A stretch of 64,000 nt of DNA from UBA288 sp050178135 (lineage in GTDB: Archaea; Halobacteriota; Methanomicrobia; Methanomicrobiales; Methanospirillaceae): contig JBFXGJ010000001.1 in assembly GCA_050178135.1 (NCBI GenBank), positions 1-64,000 on the forward strand. The letters run 5' to 3'. The notes under the pieces are model-generated. The model searched no databases. It had not been told where the DNA came from and worked only from the letters and a program-made list of their open reading frames with translations. This document shows, in pieces, positions 60,899 through 64,000 of the stretch (its first letter is position 1; each line of letters starts with the position of its first letter). A program made the translations under genes and the position numbers.

Positions 60899-62420
60899 GA
60901 CGCTCTCTGCCGTGTCGGACTCGCCGGCAGGGCAGGATACGCCGTCGAGTGAAGGCGCCTCCGGGCGCAAGGGGTTCACCGGTGACGTGCTCAAACTCGT
61001 GACCGGGACGACTTTCGCTCAGGTACTGGTCGTCCTCGCCTCTCCAGCGCTGACCCGTCTCTTCACTCCTGCGGACTTCGGGCTGCTCGCGATCTTCACC
61101 TCGATCACGAAAGTGATCAGCACGGTCTCCTGCCTCCGGTATGAATTTGCAATAATGCTTCCGGAGGAAGAGAGGGACGCAGCCAACCTGCTGGCAACCT
61201 GTATCGCCATCGTAACGGGGATATCACTCCTCTGTCTCCCTGTTTTCCTCCTCTTCGAGTCTGCGATCGTCTCTGCCCTGAATGCACCCGACCTCGCCGG
61301 CCATCTCTGGCTCGTCTCGCCTTTTGTCTTCGTCTCCGGGCTCGTCCTCGCACTCAATTACTGGAATTCCCGTTCCCGCCAGTACGGCCGGCTCACGGTG
61401 GCCCGGATCGTATCTGCTGTCGCGACGACGGGGGGCCAGCTCGGAGCAGGAATGGGTGGCTTCCCTACAGGTGGCGCGCTCATCGGGGCGAACACCCTTG
61501 GACAGGGGGTGGCAACCGGGATCCTGGCCGCCCAGATCTACCGCGACGATCACCGACGGCTCACCCGCCATATCTCACTCCACCGGATGAAAGGCATGCT
61601 TGTCCGGTACAGGAAGTTCCCGCTTTACGAGTCATGGTCAGCGCTCCTGAATGTCGCCTCCTGGCAGCTCCCGTCTCTCCTCCTCCCGATCTACTTCTCT
61701 CCGGTCCAGGCGGGGTTCTATTCACTCGCATTTCGCCTGATCATGATGCCGATGGACCTGGTGGGGGGCGCCATCCAGCAGGTCTTTTTTCAACAAGCCT
61801 CAAATGCGAAGCGAGAGGGCCAGCTGGCTGACCTCACCGAGTCGGTCTTCACAATCCTTCTCAGGATCGTCCTCTTCCCGATGCTCACCATCTCGGTGAT
61901 CGGCGCAGAACTCTTCGCCTTCGTCTTCGGCTCGGCATGGGCGGAGGCGGGCTTCTACACACAGCTCCTCTCGGTCTGGGCAGTCCTCTGGTTCATCTCA
62001 TCCCCGCTCTCGACCATCTACATGATCCAGGAGAACCAGGGCTTCGGTCTCAGGATCAACCTGGCGAACTTCACGAGTCGCCTCGTTGCACTTGTTGCAG
62101 GTGGTGTCCTCGGTTCTCCCCGTCTCGCGATCCTCTTCTTTGCGCTCGCCGGGATCGGGGTATACGGCTACCTCTGTGTTCGCCTGCTCCTCTTCTCGGG
62201 GATTCCGACCCGTCGCACCTTCAGCATCATTGCATCCGCCGTGCTCCAGTTCCTCCCGCTAGGGGCCCTGCTGGTGATTCTCAAGCTGCTTGGGACGCCG
62301 GCTCTCATCCATCTCTCGATCGGCCTCGCTGCCTGTATGCTCTACTACGTATACCTTGTCCGTTCGGACAGTCAGTTTCGCGCGGTGCTCGGCGGGCTTG
62401 GTATCCCGGGTATGCGATAA
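60888..62420 (+). CDS. Wzx-type polysaccharide flippase
   Basis: A 510-residue membrane protein with about 12-14 helices after a hydrophilic N-terminus of 30 residues. Features of the polysaccharide transporter (MATE/MOP) superfamily include LVTGTTFAQVLVVLASPALTRLFTPADFGLL near residues 37-66 and PLYESWSALLNVASWQLPSLLLP in the middle. It would flip lipid-linked oligosaccharides to the outer face. It begins at GTG 60888 inside the acetyltransferase gene. Confidence 0.9.
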   Translation: MQGETLSAVSDSPAGQDTPSSEGASGRKGFTGDVLKLVTGTTFAQVLVVLASPALTRLFTPADFGLLAIFTSITKVISTVSCLRYEFAIMLPEEERDAANLLATCIAIVTGISLLCLPVFLLFESAIVSALNAPDLAGHLWLVSPFVFVSGLVLALNYWNSRSRQYGRLTVARIVSAVATTGGQLGAGMGGFPTGGALIGANTLGQGVATGILAAQIYRDDHRRLTRHISLHRMKGMLVRYRKFPLYESWSALLNVASWQLPSLLLPIYFSPVQAGFYSLAFRLIMMPMDLVGGAIQQVFFQQASNAKREGQLADLTESVFTILLRIVLFPMLTISVIGAELFAFVFGSAWAEAGFYTQLLSVWAVLWFISSPLSTIYMIQENQGFGLRINLANFTSRLVALVAGGVLGSPRLAILFFALAGIGVYGYLCVRLLLFSGIPTRRTFSIIASAVLQFLPLGALLVILKLLGTPALIHLSIGLAACMLYYVYLVRSDSQFRAVLGGLGIPGMR

Positions 62421-62599
62421 ACCCTGTCCTCCTTCCCCTTTTTCATCTCCGGTCCTGTGAGGAAGAGAACTTGTCGAGATTGCGCCCATATATCCAAAAA
62501 AATCCGTAGATTCGGCCCTCTCCGAGCGACAACAGATGCAGGGGGGATCGCTCCGGGTCTGAGGACTCGCCTCTCAAGAAAATCGACGAAAAGAATAGT

Positions 62600-62673
62600 A
62601 GCGAGGGATGGATTTGAACCATCGGTCTACGGGTTATGAGCCCGTCGGGATCTCCTGACTACCCTACCTCGCT
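62600..62673 (-). tRNA. initiator tRNA-Met (CAT)
   Basis: A 74-base cloverleaf on the minus strand. The acceptor stem AGCGAGG/CCTCGCT has seven perfect pairs beginning with A1-U72. The D arm contains GGTAGTCAGGAGATC-like sequence. The anticodon arm is CGGGCTCATAACCCG with anticodon CAT and three stacked G-C pairs, and the T arm has GGTTCAAATCC. The A1-U72 start and the GGG/CCC anticodon stem are archaeal initiator features. CCA is not encoded and no intron is seen. Confidence 0.95.
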
Positions 62674-62700
62674 CTGGGGATTAACATAATTCGTTCTCCC

Positions 62701-62711
62701 TTTTATTATAG
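62701..62711 (-). promoter_or_regulatory. TATA box of the initiator tRNA gene
   Basis: The minus strand reads CTATAATAAAA, 28-38 bases upstream of tRNA position 1. No other gene on that strand could use it. Confidence 0.55.
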
Positions 62712-62786
62712 ATATCTCTTCAGACCATCCTGGATAGGCGACGGCGGCCAGCAACCATAAATAGTGCCTCCGCGAGCCTCTGGTGC

Positions 62787-63188
62787 ATGGATGAAGAATT
62801 GGCCCGTATCCGCGAGCAGCGTCTCCAGGAACGTGTCGCCGCGCAGAAGAAGACGCACCTGACAGGGGTATTGACGGCAACCCGGGAGAACTTCTCCGCC
62901 CTTGTTGCGACCTGGCCGTACCTCGTGATTGACTGCTGGGCTCCCTGGTGTGGACCCTGTCGCCGGGTTAGCCCCGTTGTCGAGGCCCTTGCCGGCGAGT
63001 TCTCCGGGAGGATCGCATTTGCGAAACTGAACACCGACGAGCACCCTCAGGTAGCGGTTCGGTACGGGATATCAGCAATCCCAACCCTTCTCCTGTTCCG
63101 CTCTGGGGCGCTGGTCGGCCAGATCACGGGGGCATACCCGATCGACCCGATACGGCAGGAGATCCTGAGGTCCTTTCAGGTCCAGTAA
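62787..63188 (+). CDS. thioredoxin
   Basis: A 133-residue thioredoxin with the redox motif WCGPC (Cys55, Cys58) and the cis-proline in ISAIPTLLLF. An extra charged helix of about 25 residues (DEELARIREQRLQERVAAQKK) precedes the thioredoxin fold, which is longer than usual. It reduces protein disulfides in the cytoplasm. It is a single gene between the tRNA and the convergent symporter. Confidence 0.94.
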   Translation: MDEELARIREQRLQERVAAQKKTHLTGVLTATRENFSALVATWPYLVIDCWAPWCGPCRRVSPVVEALAGEFSGRIAFAKLNTDEHPQVAVRYGISAIPTLLLFRSGALVGQITGAYPIDPIRQEILRSFQVQ

Positions 63189-63193
63189 AAAAA
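63187..63193 (-). terminator. oligo-T terminator of the symporter gene
   Basis: Seven consecutive T residues on the minus strand directly after the symporter stop codon, lying between the two convergent genes. Confidence 0.55.
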
Positions 63194-64000
63194 TTATGGG
63201 CCGGTCTCCGCACCGGGGGTCAGCGCACTGCTTGATACCCGGAGCGCCTGGATCCCCACGATCACCAGCGTTGACAGGGGGAGGGCGATAATCAGCGGGT
63301 CGATCGCGGTCCACGGCGCTCCGAGTAGGGTTGGCATCCCGAATAGGGTCTGGGAGAGCCCGATCGGTTTCGCTTCAGCTGCATGGACGAAGACCGTCCA
63401 GATCAACCAGGCAGCCGAGCCGGAAAGGAAACTCATCTTCGCCGCGACCGGGTCGGGGCGCTTTGAGAGGACGGCGACCGCAAAGATCGGCAGAAATGCC
63501 GAGGCACAGAGTCCCATGAACATCGCGGTTGCCCGGGCGATGATCGATTCGGGCATCAGGAACGCGAGTGCGACCGAAGCGACCATCATCACCAGGCAGC
63601 CGGCCTGGTTTCCCCTGACGGAGTGCGAACAGGCCCGTCCTCGGCTCCAGACGTCGCAGATGAGGGCCGAGCCCATCGCGTGGAAGAGAGAGGCCAGTGT
63701 CGACATGGCGGCGGAGAGGAGGGTCAGCATGAAGACCACCACGAAGAGATCGGGCATCGCCTGGTTGATGAAGAGTGGTATTATCGCGTCGACATTGCCT
63801 CCGGCAGCGGCCACAGCGATCTGACCTGATGTCTGCTGGAACCAGACGTTCGTCAGGGCGCCGACGGTAAAAGCTACGCCGGTCATCATCAATAAAAATG
63901 GCCCTCCTACCACCACGGCGCGGTTCAGCGTTCGGTCGTCCCGGGCGCACATGAATCGCACAACGAGCTGGGGTTGGGCGAGGACGCCGATCCCCACCCC
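63194..64000 (-). CDS. sodium:solute symporter (SSS family), 5' part outside the window
   Basis: At least 267 residues of the C-terminal half of an SSS-family transporter. Visible are the family segments GIGVLAQPQLVVRFMCARDD, DLFVVVFMLTLLSAAMSTLASLFHAMGSALICD and about seven transmembrane helices. The SAAMSTLAS stretch belongs to the sodium-binding region. The substrate is unknown, though pantothenate, proline or acetate types share these motifs. The gene runs past position 64000, so its start is not in view. Confidence 0.88.
   Translation of the reverse strand, partial: GVGIGVLAQPQLVVRFMCARDDRTLNRAVVVGGPFLLMMTGVAFTVGALTNVWFQQTSGQIAVAAAGGNVDAIIPLFINQAMPDLFVVVFMLTLLSAAMSTLASLFHAMGSALICDVWSRGRACSHSVRGNQAGCLVMMVASVALAFLMPESIIARATAMFMGLCASAFLPIFAVAVLSKRPDPVAAKMSFLSGSAAWLIWTVFVHAAEAKPIGLSQTLFGMPTLLGAPWTAIDPLIIALPLSTLVIVGIQALRVSSSALTPGAETGP

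Noticed and set aside
62457..62639. A 60-codon plus-strand frame ending in RDGFEPSVYGL
   Set aside because: The end is the antisense of the initiator tRNA gene, a common annotation artefact.

Overview
The window comes from a GC-rich methanogenic archaeon, most likely of the order Methanomicrobiales. This placement is inferred from gene content and was not checked by a database search. The archaeal markers are ribosomal proteins L7Ae, S28e, L24e, S19e, L39e, L31e, LX and L21e, aIF6, RpoF, prefoldin alpha, SRP54/FtsY, RNase P component 4, TrmY, Pus10, a tandem-repeat EndA and a CetZ tubulin. The methanogen markers are an F420-type formate dehydrogenase (fdhA/fdhB) and two methanofuran biosynthesis genes (mfnD, mfnF). 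Initiation uses both Shine-Dalgarno sites (GAGGT/GGAGG) and TATA-only leaderless promoters.

Layout. 1-2540: AT-richer accessory DNA with a secreted or membrane protein, a small two-helix protein, and a TPR lipoprotein gene cleanly split by an IS5-family element (1208-2330). 2760-6400: ubiX, a UbiD-type decarboxylase and aconitase X, read together as part of the archaeal modified mevalonate pathway, followed by a HEAT-repeat protein. 6445-9960 (minus): CetZ, coupled to a membrane-anchored coiled-coil protein and followed by a polytopic protein. 10079-17056: FAD oxidoreductase, GT2 glycosyltransferase, UPF0104 membrane protein and two tandem DUF2298 proteins, a probable lipid-linked sugar or surface glycan operon. 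17207-19323: L7Ae-S28e-L24e-Ndk and a lipoprotein. 19517-24842: DUF371, exonuclease VII, TIM-barrel isomerase, CNNM/CorC-type protein, PurN, RNase P component 4 and YhbY. 24927-37723: a long translation, secretion and tRNA-modification block (S19e, PDCD5, PP-loop protein, L39e, L31e, aIF6, LX, prefoldin, FtsY, SRP54, TrmY, Pus10, L21e, RpoF, DUF655, KsgA, two methyltransferases, 8-oxoG glycosylase).

37724-40382 is an AT-richer graveyard. It holds one orphan gene, two head-to-head C-terminal halves of IS256-family transposases meeting at a palindrome, and a probable IS1595-type fragment. 40383-49368: aldehyde dehydrogenase, adenosylhomocysteinase, hisF, pheT, pheS, trpS and endA. 49522-51470: a divergent response regulator and histidine-kinase-like protein. 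51480-54797: fdhB/fdhA, divergent from a zinc-ribbon/HTH protein. 55632-59036: mfnF, mfnD, surE and rpiA. 59026-62420: an HTH regulator, a PIG-L deacetylase, a hexapeptide acetyltransferase and a flippase. 62600-64000: initiator tRNA-Met, thioredoxin and a truncated sodium:solute symporter.

Most of the window is core archaeal genome. The less explained parts are the CetZ operon, the paired DUF2298 operon, the zinc-ribbon protein facing fdhA, the kinase with a degenerate ATPase domain, the AT-richer left-edge genes and the transposon graveyard.
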